64,000 nt of DNA, taken from positions 10,794,631 to 10,858,630 of the forward strand of contig NC_080571.1 in NCBI RefSeq assembly GCF_030247185.1. The letters run 5' to 3'. The stretch's first letter is position 1. Each line of letters starts with the position of its first letter. Below are positions 31,580 through 44,147 of this stretch, in pieces. The position numbers and the translations under genes are program-made. This stretch comes from Malaya genurostris. Taxonomy: Eukaryota; Arthropoda; Insecta; Diptera; Culicidae. The notes beneath the pieces were generated by a model. That model was not told where the DNA came from and ran no database searches. It saw only the letters and a program-made list of their open reading frames with translations.

Positions 31580-33920
31580 ACAGCAGGATAGTTTTATCTT
31601 TCTCATAACGAAAGGTTATGCAATTATTTTGAAAATTGATATTAATAATTTTTGATTTAATATTATAATTAAAAAAATGACACACTAGAACAATGCTGTA
31701 TGGTATTCGAACCGCACTGCATTGAATATCGCAATCGAAAGGGCCAAAAACAGTGCCACTTGAGATTTTTTCTTAAAATCTGTAATAAGATAGTGTAAAT
31801 ACGCTGTTATATATACTCAAATTGATGCATGATTCTATATCCAGTGACAGGTTGAATAATATCGGTAGTCACAACGAGTTGAATACAGTGGCGTCTTGTG
31901 GAAAAAATTACGGGTTGTTCACTGATTATATCAGACGTAACAGTTCTTTGTAAGTGAAAACGAAAGATTGAGGAATTGATATTCCAATATAATGAAATAT
32001 CGATTTACTTTTGGATGGGATTTTTATATCAAACTTATTTCGTATCATCGATACAATAGAAGAAATCAACGCGCTGCTCGTAGAGGATGCCAGATTTTTT
32101 TAATCTGTTTTCGAACCGAAATCAGTCTGAGGTCTCGCCACTTTTAAACGCTCTTTAGGACACTTTCCATACAAAGTTCCTGCATTTCATTTGGATTCGG
32201 CTTCCGGTTCCGGAGTTACAGGGTGATATGCACCACAAATGTGAAAATAATGAATTAAAAATGTGAAAATAATGTCACTCAATTTTCTCAGAGATGGCTA
32301 AACCGATCTTCTCAAACTTATATTCAAGTGAAAGGTCTTATGGTCCCATACAAAGTTCCGGAATTTAATTTGGATCCAACTACCAGTTACGGAATTACAA
32401 TGTGATATGCATAAAAAATGTGAAAATAATGTCACTCACTTTTCTCGCAGACAAAAGTTCTTAAGATGCCATAAGAATATCCCAATTTTCATTCGGATCA
32501 AACGCCCGGTTCCGGAGATAGGGTGCTCAGTATGAAAACGTCAATTTCAGGAATACTTTGTTTATAAGCTACCTCTTTACATTGGCTGATGATTTTCTCT
32601 AGTTTGCTGACCAAGAGACTCTGTAACCAAATAAACCATTGATATTCCCATAAATGATTTGCTGAATTTCATCCAAGTACGACTAACGGTACACTTTTTT
32701 TTCCAAAATTCAAATCGTCATAGAGAATCGTAAAAAAATGTGTAGGATGCATAGTTGAATGAATCGAATGTCACTATGCCGATATCCAACTTTCAGTTCC
32801 GGAAGGGAAATTTCTGCTGTAATATGAAAATAAAAATGAGAAAGGCATTACACCACTAGGTGGATTAAAACAGGTTTTGCTTTTCTTATATAGAAAAGTT
32901 ATGCAATCACTTGAATAACCGACAAGTAAAAATTGGGCCAACCATTCGACTTAGTTCATCGAGCTGAGCAATGTCTGTGTGTGTGTGTGTATGTGTCAAA
33001 TAATCTCACTAGGTTTTCTCGGAGATGGCTGAACCGATTTTTGACAAACTTAGATTCAAATGAAAAATGTCATGGTCCCATATGGAATTCCTGTATTTCA
33101 TCCGGATCCGACTTCCGGTTCCGGAGTTATAGGGTAAAGTGTGTTCAATATTGTACACTGTCACTTAGACCGGCAAAACAAAACACGTAAAAAAATTTCT
33201 AAACTGGTTTCAGAACTACACAAATCGATACTCATTATCAGTAGGCAACTAAACCAACCGATTCCGGCTATCCTGGTTCCCGGTATCCGTTTCCGGAAGC
33301 ACCGGGAATAGTGGTCATATATACCGAAATGGATTTCACTCACACTTGAAATGTCTCACGGTCCCATACGGAATTCCTGAATTTCATCCGGATCCAACTT
33401 CCGGTTCAGAGGTTATAGGGTAAAGTGTGTTCAATATTGTACACCGTCCCTTAAACTGGCGGAACAAAAACCGTAAAAATGTTGTAAACTGGGCTCAAAA
33501 CCCTTATTCTCAATCTTAGGCTGAAATGAAAGGTCTTATGGTCCTACCAAAAATTACTGAATATTTTCGGATACAACAAATATTTAAATCGTCATGTAGA
33601 GTGCGATGGCAAAATTGTATAAAATCTTTAAAATTTGAATAAAAACTAGTAGTTTGTACGTCAAGTTAGTTGGTGGCCGTACGAAACGACTTTGATTATA
33701 CCGGTTCTCGGATTCCGGTGCCGGAAGTGCATTTAATAGTGAACCCACTTCGTTTTCTTAAGGATGACCAACGCAATCAAAGCACTGTTTTATTATGTAT
33801 GTTATGCACAAACAATCTCTTGGTTTCTTTCAAAAATCGAAGAGAAATATTTTGAATAGAATACCACAATAATATACATGAGAAAGGCATCATTACACCA
33901 CTAGGTGGATTAAAATAGGT
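31580..33920 (+). repeat. Two tandem units of the dispersed mosquito repeat
   Basis: Each unit starts near ATAGAAAAGTTATGCAATCA (or CGAAAGGTTATGCAAT), runs through TCCGGATCCGACTTCCGG and TTCCGGAGTTA, and ends at TTACACCACTAGGTGGATTA (32846-32870 and 33893-33914). Unit lengths are about 1.29 and 1.04 kb. Within each unit the GAGATGGCTGAACCG to TTCCGGAGTTA block is itself repeated two to four times at roughly 160-190 bp. The second unit begins directly at 32880. Confidence 0.75.
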
Positions 33921-34189
33921 TCATAATCGAGCTTCCGAGCAACTAACCGGTTACGAGATAATCGATTACTTGACAAAATCAGATATCACTACTCTCATTG
34001 TCTCATTGTCTGCAATTGAATTTTATCCGACTACCGGTTGCGGAGTAACGCGATTAAATGGGTAACAAGTGCACTTGATTTTCCCAAAACCCACTCAACT
34101 GATTTCAATAAATGTAGGTTCTCACAGTTCTACTGCCGACTATTGAATTTTGTCCAGCTTCGATTGCCGGTTCCAGAGTATCGGCTTTT

Positions 34190-34640
34190 CTACGCGGATT
34201 TCCGAAGTTATGCGGCTTTCTAGTTTTGTCTTAAGAATGCATAAAACATCGAGATCTAGTGTTTTCCCAATTTTTTTTTAAGTCAACTCTTTGACAATTT
34301 CGATTTTTTTCAAAGAAAATGTTCAGATTACACCTGATCTGGACGTTTCATGCATTTCTAAGACCTTTGACATCGAGAAAAAATTTCTTCCATTTTGCGG
34401 TTTTTTTGACGCGAGTTTCCGAAGTCACGCGATCTCAAATTCGATTTTTAGTCTCAAAGTCGATATTTACAAAAAAAATGTATTTTTGAGATTACACCAG
34501 ATCTGGACGTAAAAAGCATTTCTTAGATGTTTGACATAAAACAAAATTTTTCTTTAGGCTCAACGATTATTTTTACGCGGATTTCCGAAGTTGCGCAGTT
34601 TTTTTTTGCGCGATTTTTTTACGCGATATGTATCTCCCGC
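34190..34640 (+). repeat. Degenerate tandem repeat with ACGCGGATTTCCGAAGT cores
   Basis: The core ACGCGGATTTCCGAAGTT occurs near 34193 and 34574, with ACGCGAGTTTCCGAAGTC near 34410. Intervening sequence repeats TTACACCTGATCTGGACGT and TTACACCAGATCTGGACGT. Spacings of about 217 and 164 bp suggest an old tandem duplication. Confidence 0.6.
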
Positions 34641-35119
34641 ACAAAAAGAGACCTTAGTTTATTAGCTTAGCTTAGTTGACCGCCCGTGAGTTTCCCGCGA
34701 TTGATCAGAAACCAGTTGAAATTACATATTTTGAACCAAATGCATGATACTTAGGGAGTCGTAGATCGTGCTCAGCGTGCAACCTGAACTGACTTAGAAC
34801 ATGTACTGATCAATAACGTAGATGGTCACGAAAGAACGTTAGTTCAACACTTGTTGCTACTAATGACCGAGGAATTCTCTGCATCATCACAAGTGTCACA
34901 GAAAAGGAGTGGTGTAGATCATTATCTTGGTAGATAATGTGATCTTTTTATTACTATTAATATTATCATGTGTTTATTGCCGGCTACCGAGAATTGGTCG
35001 CAATTTTATCTCGTTTTGTATTAATGTGTATTTCCTACTAAAATACGAAATTTCTTCCGAAACTCGTAGAACCCCGGACAGCCAGATGTCAGAAGGTTCG
35101 CGATCAATTCATACATTTA
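34641..35119. other. Unassigned DNA before mariner copy 2
   Basis: No recognised feature. Confidence 0.35.
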
Positions 35120-36029
35120 ACAGATCGGCTGAAAAGTTCGTATCGTTTCTATAAGAGGGCGCCACTAGAATTAAATCCATACCATTTTCAGTTAGTACCA
35201 ACCTTCAAAAGATACGTGTATAAATTTGACAGCTGTCTGATTATTAGTTTGTGAGATATTGCATTTTAAGTGAAGCTACTTTTGTTATTGTGAAAAAAAT
35301 GGAAAAAATAGGAATTTCGTGTGTTGATGAAACACTACTTTTTGATGAAAAAAAGTGCCGCCGATACCAAAAAATGGCTTGATGAGTGTTATCCAGACTC
35401 TGCACCGGGAGAAGCAACAATTCGTAAGTGGTTTGCAAAATTTCGTACTGGTCATATGAGCACCGAAGACGATGAACGCAGTGGACGTCCAAAAGAGGCT
35501 GTTACCGATGAAAACGTGAAAAAAATCCACAAAATGATTTTCAATGACCGTAAAGTGAAGTTGATCGAGATAGCTGACACCCTAAAGATATCAAAGGAAC
35601 GTGTTGGACATATTATTCACGAATATTTGGATATGAGAAAGTTTTGTGCAAAATGGGTGCCGCGTGAGCTCACAATCGATCAAAAACAACAACGAAAAAC
35701 AATGCTGAAATTGAACGAATTGGGCTTCGAATTGCTCCCTCATCCACCGTGTTCTCCAGATTTGGCCCCCAGTGACTTTTTCCTGTTCTCAGACCTCAAG
35801 AAAATGCTCGCTGGTAAAAAATTTAAAAGCAATGAAGAGGTAATCGCTGAAACTGAGGCCTATTTTGAGGCAAAGGACAAATCGTACTACAAAAATGGTA
35901 TCGAAAAGTTGGAAGATCGCTATAATCGCTGTATCGCCTCTGATGGCAATTATGTTGAATAATAAAAACGAATTTTGGCAAAAAAATGTGTGTTTCTATT
36001 AAACGATACGAACTTTTCAGCCGAACTGT
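35120..36029 (+). mobile_element. Internally deleted mariner (irritans-like), copy 2
   Basis: A 910-bp element with ends ACAGATCGGCTG and CAGCCGAACTGT, TA on both sides (35118-35119 and 36030-36031), and the same central deletion as copy 1. Confidence 0.92.
35321..35962 (+). pseudogene. Deleted mariner transposase of copy 2
   Basis: The original ATG at 35299 is followed by an extra base (GAAAAAATAGGAATT), so that frame is lost within ten codons. The remaining open frame starts at an internal ATG, KHYFLMKKSAADTKKW. It retains the HTH region, jumps from QKQQRKT to MLKLNELGF, keeps the third-Asp block (CSPDLAPSDFF) and ends NYVE. Compared with copy 1 it differs at scattered positions only. Confidence 0.85.
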
Positions 36030-36719
36030 TAATTCATTGTGTTCTGTTTTTTTTTTGTAATAGACAGCCGTAATACTAGAATGATATCACTTGATCATCA
36101 TCAATCGAACAAAAAACGCGATACGAAATTATGTCGCTATCTACTATCTAACCAAAACCAAAAAAAAAACAAATGAATTCTCCTCGCACTCTAAACTATA
36201 TTTACATCCGTCCTAGTTAAGCACGGTCGCAAAAAAAAAATTTCTTGACTTCCCGCGCGCGTCTCAAACTTACCGTTTAACCCGAAGAAAAAAAGCTCAA
36301 CCGTTTCCCGAATAATCGACGGAGTTTAGTCTATCCCGATTTTTAGTAGGGAGAAATATAAAAAGATCGTAAATAAGAAAAAAATATCTCTAAGGAACGA
36401 TCTCACTAGATGACACACTACTACTGAAACCATAAAATAAAATACACACTCACGGATCGTTGGCATCGTTTAATTTTGAGCGATAAATTCACAATTCATT
36501 TTTCATTTTTCATTTTCGCGAATCAGTAATGTTCAATAATAACCTTTTTCACTGAACAACACACACTTCTCACAGTTGCAGTATCACTCAAAATAATTGT
36601 TTCGATCAATTGCTTTACTATAAGTTACCTGATACACATTGAAATAAAACTTTTTTTTTTTTTTGAAAGTAACATCCAGGCATCGTATCGCACTTCTAGT
36701 GATGCCAACTCCTCCGAAA
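36030..36719. other. Unassigned AT-rich DNA
   Basis: Poly-A and poly-T runs, no recognised gene or repeat unit. Confidence 0.35.
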
Positions 36720-36787
36720 AGAGACCTCAGTGTATTAAGATTCTAATAAAAAGTCGTATGGTCCCATAGCCTGCCATTGAATATTCG

Positions 36788-36929
36788 CCCTTATTCTGAA
36801 TAACGACGTATTGGTTTTTCGAACGAATATGGTTCGGTCGAATCCTAGCTACCTTTGATTTTGCTAGCGTTATTAGGGATACGAATGAAATACGATCGAA
36901 AAAACGATACGTCGTTATTCAGAATAAGG
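36788..36929. mobile_element. Small MITE with CCCTTATTCTGAATAACG inverted ends
   Basis: The first 24 bp (CCCTTATTCTGAATAACGAC and on) are repeated perfectly in inverted form at the right end, with partial pairing further in. Length about 142 bp, non-coding, sitting within the dispersed repeat. Confidence 0.75.
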
Positions 36930-37220
36930 GTAATTATCTAGATTCGACCTCTGATTACGGATTGACGAGATGAAATGAGCAAAAGAATTTAAAAAAGTCA
37001 ACAACTTTTACAAAACTTTGATTAAAATGTAACAATTTTACTCGGATCCGAAATAGCAAGGTAAAATGTGTAAAAACAATGGTAAAAGTGTAGGTTTTTG
37101 ATTTTCCCGGACGCAGCTGGAATAATTCTCGCATACTAAGATTCGAATGGAAGGTCTCATGATTGAATAACCTGCTATTGAATTTTATCCGGATTCGATT
37201 GCCGATTCCGGATATACGGG

Positions 37221-37836
37221 CAGTGATGGCATTTCACTAGAGTGATACACCAGTGTGTAAGTTTCATTTCTACACTGCGGATGCATTCGGATGGTTCCAC
37301 ACAAAAAGGAAAACGCTGAATGTGTGCTTGTGTTGAAAGAAACTAGGGCGAGAGAACCACATTCTTTTCGCGTGAATCGCTCTCTCATGCTCTCGCCTAA
37401 ATACACCCAAGTGGCGTGTGATGGTGAGCGAACACTTCTGTGAACTTCAATTAATAGAGGGTAGATCTGACCTTGCTATGAAAAACTTTGCAAGGAAAAA
37501 CGAAAGTTCAACGATGAGTTGTTGTTTTTTTGCAGATTTTGCGTGCACCACGCTTCTACTACGCAAACCATACACCTGAGTGCTCACCGGCGTGTACACG
37601 TGTACAGTGAAAATATCTGCATCCACCTCAGAGAATTTGATAGCTCTGCTCCAGAACTTTAGTGCGATTCAGTGCTAGAGGTAGAAGAAAATAAACAAAC
37701 ACACTCATGATGCGTGCACACTTTATACAGCAGTGGTGACATATTATGTGAAAGAGAAGAGCTCTAGTTGAAGTTGTCAATGTGAGGGGAGAAATTTCGC
37801 TTGCTCTTCGTCACACAGAGGAGATGGACATCTCTG
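37221..37836. mobile_element. hAT-type MITE, copy 2 (616 bp)
   Basis: Starts CAGTGATGGCATTTCACTAG, ends GACATCTCTG. Flanks TATACGGG (37213-37220) and TATATGGG (37837-37844) match 7/8. The interior is similar along its length to copy 1 at 25661-26308. Both copies lie in the same dispersed repeat family. Confidence 0.8.
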
Positions 37837-39140
37837 TATATGGGGTATAATGTGCAAAAGAATATAAAAAGTCAACCGATTTTCTCTGACACCGCTGAAC
37901 TTATTTTTGCAATCTTTAAATGAATGCTTATTGTCCTATGGATCTGTTGAAAAAATCAAACTGTTACGAAAAAACGTGCTTAATCCACCTAGCAGTGAGA
38001 TAATACCTCTTTTTGTCAATCCGCATGAGTTTTGTGCATGAATATTCTTCGGTGTTTTAGTTCTCATGAAATTTTTTCAATGACCGTCGTTTCAAGTGAC
38101 AATTTAAAGTTCTATTCACTCATTACCTTGTAATGTCGAAGCTGCAAACCGGATCGATTCTATGAGATGTCGAAGTAAGTTCCAGTTTAGAGTTTACGGT
38201 TATTTACGCTACTACCAGCGCCGGTATTCAGCATAACCCAAAACGATTCGTATGACCACAAAATAAAAATGACGAAATTGCAATAGTTATAAGTCCAACT
38301 TTGAACCTTCTTGGAATTGTCATCTTCTATATCGGCTTGAATTTTAAAAACTCTTCACCCTGTAATTCCAGAATCGGAAATCAGAATTGGATAAAATTCA
38401 TAATTTTACATGGGACCATAAATACTTTAATTTGAATTTTTGTTTTTGAAATTCGATATGTTTTTTTTTTTTGAAAAAACGATTGTGCTTTGAGAAACGA
38501 TTCGATACTGGAACCGGAACTCGAAAATAAGTGAAGCCGAAGTCAGTTAAATTCACATGAGGAGTTGTTTATTGTACATTTGATTCAAAATGTTCGAAAA
38601 TCAGTGCAGACATCTTTGAGAAATCGTAGTGCGAATTAAATTTCCGAATCGTAAACTGAATACCGCTTAAACTGAAATAAGTTTTTTTGGGTTATCGACT
38701 TTCCAAATCTGCATACCCGGTAAACCGGATCAATTTATGTGAAATGGACATTTTTATACTAATCACCCTGTATCCCCTAAACCGGAAGTTGGATCTGACA
38801 AAAAAGAAAGATGTTTTATAGAATCTTAAGACCTTTCATTTGAATCTTAGATGGTTCTTAGATTTCATTTGAATCTTAGACCAGTTCAGCCATCTATGAG
38901 AAAAATGAATTACACTATTTTAATATCGTTTGACATATCATCCTACAGGAACCTTAGAAACCAGAAGTCGGATCCAGACGTAATTCAGGAACTTTGTTTG
39001 GAAGCATACAACTTTTCGTATGAATCTGAGTTTGCAGAAAATAGTTGAGTCATCTTTGAGAAAATTGAGCGAAATTATTTTCCACACATGCATTTGCTGA
39101 TCTCGACGAACTGATTCGAATGGTATATTGGTGTTATGTT

Positions 39141-39567
39141 CTTCCAGCATTCATCACTGTCAGTAGTTTAAATCAGTATAATTTTGCAATTGTTTTCAAC
39201 TCGAAAATGCTGCCATCTTTGCCATCATCTAATTTACATATGCCATATTCAAACGATTAGGTTGCCAAAAACGAACCGTGCTAAAATCGGGCCGAGGCAA
39301 AATGAAATTAAAAAGGATGCTGTACACAGTCTTTTTGGTACTTAGAAACAATTGTATGTAACAGCTTACACAACAATATTGATATCTCCGTTACAAATGG
39401 ACGGATTTTAACAATCTATAGCTTGTTGGATAGCTATTACCGTGCGGAATCTAAGTCTGAAAACATATTCTGTTTTCAAGGTCAATTGGAACAGAAACTT
39501 CGAATAACTCAAAAAGTAAACATCCTATCTCAAAACCATTCAATAACGTTCATGGTGACAGGGAGAC
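39141..39567. other. Unassigned DNA
   Basis: No recognised gene or element. Confidence 0.3.
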
Positions 39568-40045
39568 CACAGATAACAGATATACAGGCTCACATATAAA
39601 CTGTGTGTAAAATTTGCTCAATCAGCATGGCGAACACAACGATCGACACGAGGTGCCCCCACTATTTGGGTGCCGCTTTCACATGAGACACAACTTTGGG
39701 TGCAACATTCACTTCTCGCTAGATTTTTGTTTTACTGTTGGTTAAAATGACAAGTTTATTTTTGTTTTATTCCGATCGAATTCTCGTGTGATTTATGCGA
39801 CATGGAAATAAAATTGTCTTTAACACTTAGGGAAATCGTGTGATAAGTGTTAAAATTGTTGTAGTTGGAATATTTCTACAACAGGCAGGAGGATTTTGTT
39901 ATCGTTCCGGAACGTAGTGGAACGTTTTGAAAGATCGCGGCGAACAGTCGAGTAGGTGGCATTAGTGTTTCCAACGTATAGCAAATTTGAAATTTACACA
40001 GGATTTTGAAAAACTTTGTTCGAGCCTGTATATCTGTTATCTGTG
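39568..40045. mobile_element. 478-bp non-autonomous DNA transposon with 24-bp perfect inverted ends
   Basis: The terminal CACAGATAACAGATATACAG (continuing GCTC) is repeated exactly inverted at the right end. The 7-bp direct repeat GGGAGAC flanks it (39561-39567 and 40046-40052). A 7-bp duplication could fit a P-superfamily element such as the 1360 group, but no transposase is present to decide. It splits a dispersed repeat unit (GGGAGACC, then TTTCATTTG). Confidence 0.8.
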
Positions 40046-40049
40046 GGGA

Positions 40050-40560
40050 GACCTTTCATTTGCGACAAGTTCGATCAAAATCGGTCCAGCCATCTCTGAG
40101 ATCTGCACCTCTTAGTTGAGAACACACACACACGCGGACATTTGCTCAGTTCGTTGAGCTGAATCGATTGGTATATAACACTCGGCCCTCCGGGCCTCGG
40201 AAGATTTTTCTAAAGTTTGAGCGAATTCTATACCTATTTTTTATATTTATAAAAAAAGGTAAAAACAGTAATGTTTTGGATATCTCCATTCCCGATTTTC
40301 GGTTCCAGTAGTAAAAGCTGGCCTATGGCTGTAAAAAAACTAACGAATTCTCAGGGATAGTAAAACGAATTTTTACAACCTTGAGCTTGGTTCCATATTT
40401 TTTAGAAAAATAGTATTAAAAGTTTCAAGCATCAGTGTAAAATAGCGATGCGATGAGAATCTGGAAATCTGAAAATTAGCTTGCATTATTTTCTCATATT
40501 TACGATTATGAGGAAGATATCATTACACCACTAGGTAGATTGAAATAATTTTTTATATTT
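40050..40560 (-). repeat. Dispersed mosquito repeat, end unit
   Basis: Contains GCCATCTCTGAGATC, ACACACACACACGCGGAC and CGAGCTGA-type blocks in inverted orientation relative to 63840-64000, plus a plus-orientation terminus ATTACACCACTAGGTAGATT near 40522. Confidence 0.6.
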
Positions 40561-42280
40561 TAATAATGTTTCATTCGTGTTAGGATGAACCTACGGAAGA
40601 GTGCAAATCGCAGCAGGCGTTTTATAACATTGCCTCTATACATGCAAAAGGGTCTAGCCTACTTAATCCATGTAATCTTATTTTTATGTATGATGTTTTT
40701 CGTTCATTTTAACTTGCAATAAAGTTGGTTTAATCTGAAGTTTTCAGTAGAAAATACAACCAATTTCACATTTCATTTTCCAATTTCACTCCACCAAAAT
40801 CAATGATTCATTGAAGGTTGCATTTTGAACGAAGTTACCATCATCACAATATAAAATTTAAGGAGTTTTGTGGTTTGTACAATAAGCACAAATTTCGTTT
40901 CGCCTTCGGCTCACTAGTGCTTAGAGCAGTTTAAAATGAACTGCCGTTTCCATCTAGCAGTTCATTTTAAGCCGATAAGCAGCCGCACAAATTTACACCA
41001 TATATTTGTTCCTTTGTACAGTGCAAGATTACTTTGTTCTGAATACTGAAATTCGCGTATGGAAATCGTACTCTGGAAAGCTGCGTAAATGACGATGGAC
41101 TAAACTATCATGCTATATTCGCCCAGGCAACAATGAAAACTGTTCATTCTGAGCCCTCCTGTCACACACAGTCATGTCAGCTTCGTTCGTCCCGAAACCA
41201 AACTATTAAATTCTACTCAAAACCATTCTCAGTAAATTCACTGTAGACTGGCATTAGCCTATTCTCGAAACTAATTGCACTGCTGGGATCGACGGCACCA
41301 ACAACCGACCGAAGTATAATTTTCCGATGACGGATACTGACAAATAGGCACCTAGCCATTTAGCGTAAGAGCTTTAAACTTTACCATCAAGTATTCCCGC
41401 ACCGTGCAGCTGTTGTTATCGCTTTCTAGGAACTTAAATTGACTTTTAATTAATTTAATGTCATCGCATAATTTATACCGATTCTGGACAGAAGCACGAG
41501 CGGCAAAAACGTCGTTTTGTTTACTTCATCGTAGGAGGAGGATCGGGAACTAGACAGGGCAGGGTGTGGAGGTTTGTGCAATTTCTCAAAATTTATTAAC
41601 AGCCACATTAAACTGCTCCCTCCTAAGATTGGTATCGTCTTCGTCATCATCATCATTACTGCCATCAGCCAGCAGCAGCCGGCATCTTTGTTTTCACCAT
41701 TCCATTGACTGTTATCCTATTTTTCATCCGCCGAAAGCCACGACGGACAAATTCAAGAACGAACTTTATGATCCAAAGACTGCTTCAAATTGAGTAGGTG
41801 GACGGTGATTGTCGTTATGACTTGACTGCTCACGCCTAATTACTTTTTTGTTTCCGAAAGAAAACAAAACGCTGTTTTGCGAAAAAATTCTTATACTTAC
41901 AGCTACCAAACATGAATAAATAGATGGACATCAGTTATTAACAATAACTCTCTGACAATAATGGACCCAATTGAAAAAACAAGCATTGCTAATATATTCG
42001 AAAATAATCACCAAAAAATAAACGATTATATTTAAAACAATAAAAACAGTACAAAATAGAAAAGGTAGATAGAAAGAGCAACATAACTTAAGGGGTTACA
42101 TACTTTCCGACTCGAGAAAAGAAGCCCTTCCTTATGAAGAGTGAAATTGATTTTATTTCAATGAATTAAAAAGCATCGAATAGTACATGTTTTGTAAAGT
42201 TTAGGAAAATCAAATTAATCGTTATATTATAGATTGTACGACCCCTGACGCAAAACGCTCAAAAACGCTACCTCAAAAAC
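40561..42280. other. Low-repeat DNA with a GC-richer part at about 41100-41830
   Basis: Short frames only; a Ser-run frame at 41566-41793 comes from a TCGTCATCATC-like tract. No known protein. A fragment of the GCAGTT family lies at 40925-40980. Confidence 0.35.
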
Positions 42281-42283
42281 TTA

Positions 42284-42880
42284 TCAGGGTCATTTCGTCG
42301 AAAGCCAAATGACATTTCGCCGAATGGGTCACAATTGTACTTCCTGAATAAAGATTGATTCTTGTACTCTTGAAAACAGATTGATTCATGAACCTAAGAA
42401 CAGAGTTCCCAAGCAAACTTGTTTACTATTAGCCACTTCAACGCAATTGCATAAGTGTATCTACCAAGCAAATGTATGTGGTATTTTCCGTTAACTAAGT
42501 GAAAAAATATCTAATGCGGTTTCGCCACATCGATTTGATTCGTGTGCTGTCCGACCTCGCTACCGCTCGTTCGGACCTAACTAAAGCAAAGAAACCTAGC
42601 TTCGAGTAGACCGGGCGAACGAGGCTGTTACAGGTTTGTATGCAAGAGGCCGCCGCTTCCGACAGTGGGTCGGCGGCCACCTCAGCCGGCGGCTTTATGC
42701 CGCCGAGCCATCTTGGCTTCAGTTATGTGGCTGCGCCGGCTAACCGGTAAAATGTCCCTTTCGGCGAAATGGCCCTTTCGGCAAAATGACCCTTTCGGTG
42801 AAACGATTTTCGGCGAAATGACCCTTTCGGCGAAACGACTTTCGGCGAAATTACCCTTTCGGCGAAATGACCCGCTCCCC
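42284..42880. mobile_element. MITE with TTCGCCGAA terminal sub-repeats, copy 2
   Basis: Left end TCAGGGTCATTTCGTCGAAA, right end with seven inverted variants of TTTCGGCGAAATGACCC finishing GACCCGCTCCCC. The interior (TTGTACTTCCTGAATAAA, GAGTTCCCAAGCAAACTTG, GTGTATCTACCAAGCAAATG) matches copy 1. It carries an extra GC-rich segment at 42515-42750. A possible TCAAAA direct repeat flanks it. Confidence 0.75.
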
Positions 42881-44147
42881 TCAAAATGAATCGATTCCAA
42901 ATTTTTGAACAAACAATAGTAATTAAGAACAACACCTGCAAAATGAGAATGGATCGATTCATTCATTTTGAGATATCGTACTCACCGCAAAGTAAAAGGG
43001 TTCTAAGGCAGGGTCCGTACAACCTACAATCTTCCACACATAACTATAAAAAAAAACTTTCTAGAGTAATCGAAGGAATTGAATTTTTTTTCTCGAGCCG
43101 GAACAACTTACTAAAATCTGTTCCACCTCGCATCTTTATTGCTACATGACAGACAATCCAACGGCTACCCAATCGGTGCGCATTGGATTTCTAACAAAAT
43201 TACTTATCAATTAATTGTGTCAGTTTATTCAGCACAAACGCGAGCATACGAAAAACAGTTTTTTTCGCGATTTTTTATGCTTTTTTCACGCGGATTTTCA
43301 AAGCTACTCTGTTTTTTAACGTTTTTTTGTGCTGCGTAAAACAAGTCCTCAAAATATAATACATTTTTTTCACTTGTCACTTGTGGATATTCCTTAATCA
43401 AAAAACTTAACCATTTCATGAAAAGTAAATTTCAATATGGTATTGAAGGGTTTACGAGGGTTGATAGATAAAATTTCGAGCTATGAACAGACTAATTTCA
43501 ATACATGAGTGTTTTAAATGATTTGCGTGCTCAGAACACTTTGTCATTCGAATCTCTTTGTGCTATTTATTGGTCGAAGAAACGGAAATTCTCCAGAGAA
43601 AATGTTTGTACCCTTCTCTATCTTGTTTTCGTTTTGATAGCAGTAATTTGCATTTTAAACTTAAGGGCTGAGGCCAGTAGGTCGCGTATAACCACGTGGC
43701 TCGCTATGCGTATTACATTTCTCTCCATGCTCTCTCGCAAATGTGCAATATGACTCTCGATGTGGCCGGGTGGCCAAGAAAGTTTTGATATTTTCGGTTA
43801 CAAGTTTGACTACATCACATTCTCTCTCATCTTTCGTTACGTTACCAGGAAACAAGAGCAGAAAACAATGGCGCCGCCATAGAAATCGATTTACCTTAAC
43901 AAAAATATCATTCACTTCATTTTCATCGCGACAACATATATGTTTCAATGCACTAATCGCATCTAAATTAAATTATCTAGACATCATCAGGATAGATTTT
44001 TGATCCATGCTTTTGAAGGCGAGATATTCAATGAACAAGTTGAAAGACGGCGTTTTCAGCTATGCAATTCTTCCTTCAGAGAAAAGACTTTCCCGACCGC
44101 TAAAGTCAATGAATCATTCTGAAATTTTCACAGCATAATCTAAACTA
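42881..44147. other. Unassigned DNA with one dispersed repeat
   Basis: 43665-43815 (GGCTGAGGCCAGTAGGTCGC through GTTTTGATATTTTCGG) is the inverted partner of 13015-13190. The rest shows no recognised feature. Confidence 0.5.

Larger units (their letters stand above)
36720..39140. repeat. Dispersed mosquito repeat cluster, both orientations
   Basis: Plus-orientation pieces (GGTCCCATAGCCTGC, TTATCCGGATTCGATTGCCG) run to about 37960. Minus-orientation pieces (AATCCACCTAGCAGTGAGAT at 37980, GTAATTCCAGAATCGGAAAT, CCGGAAGTTGGATCTGA) fill 37980-39130. Two MITEs are inserted (36788-36929 and 37221-37836). Confidence 0.65.

Noticed and set aside
41566..41793. Ser-rich 75-codon frame
   Set aside because: The serine run is from a TCx/TCGTCATCATC tract; no other support.
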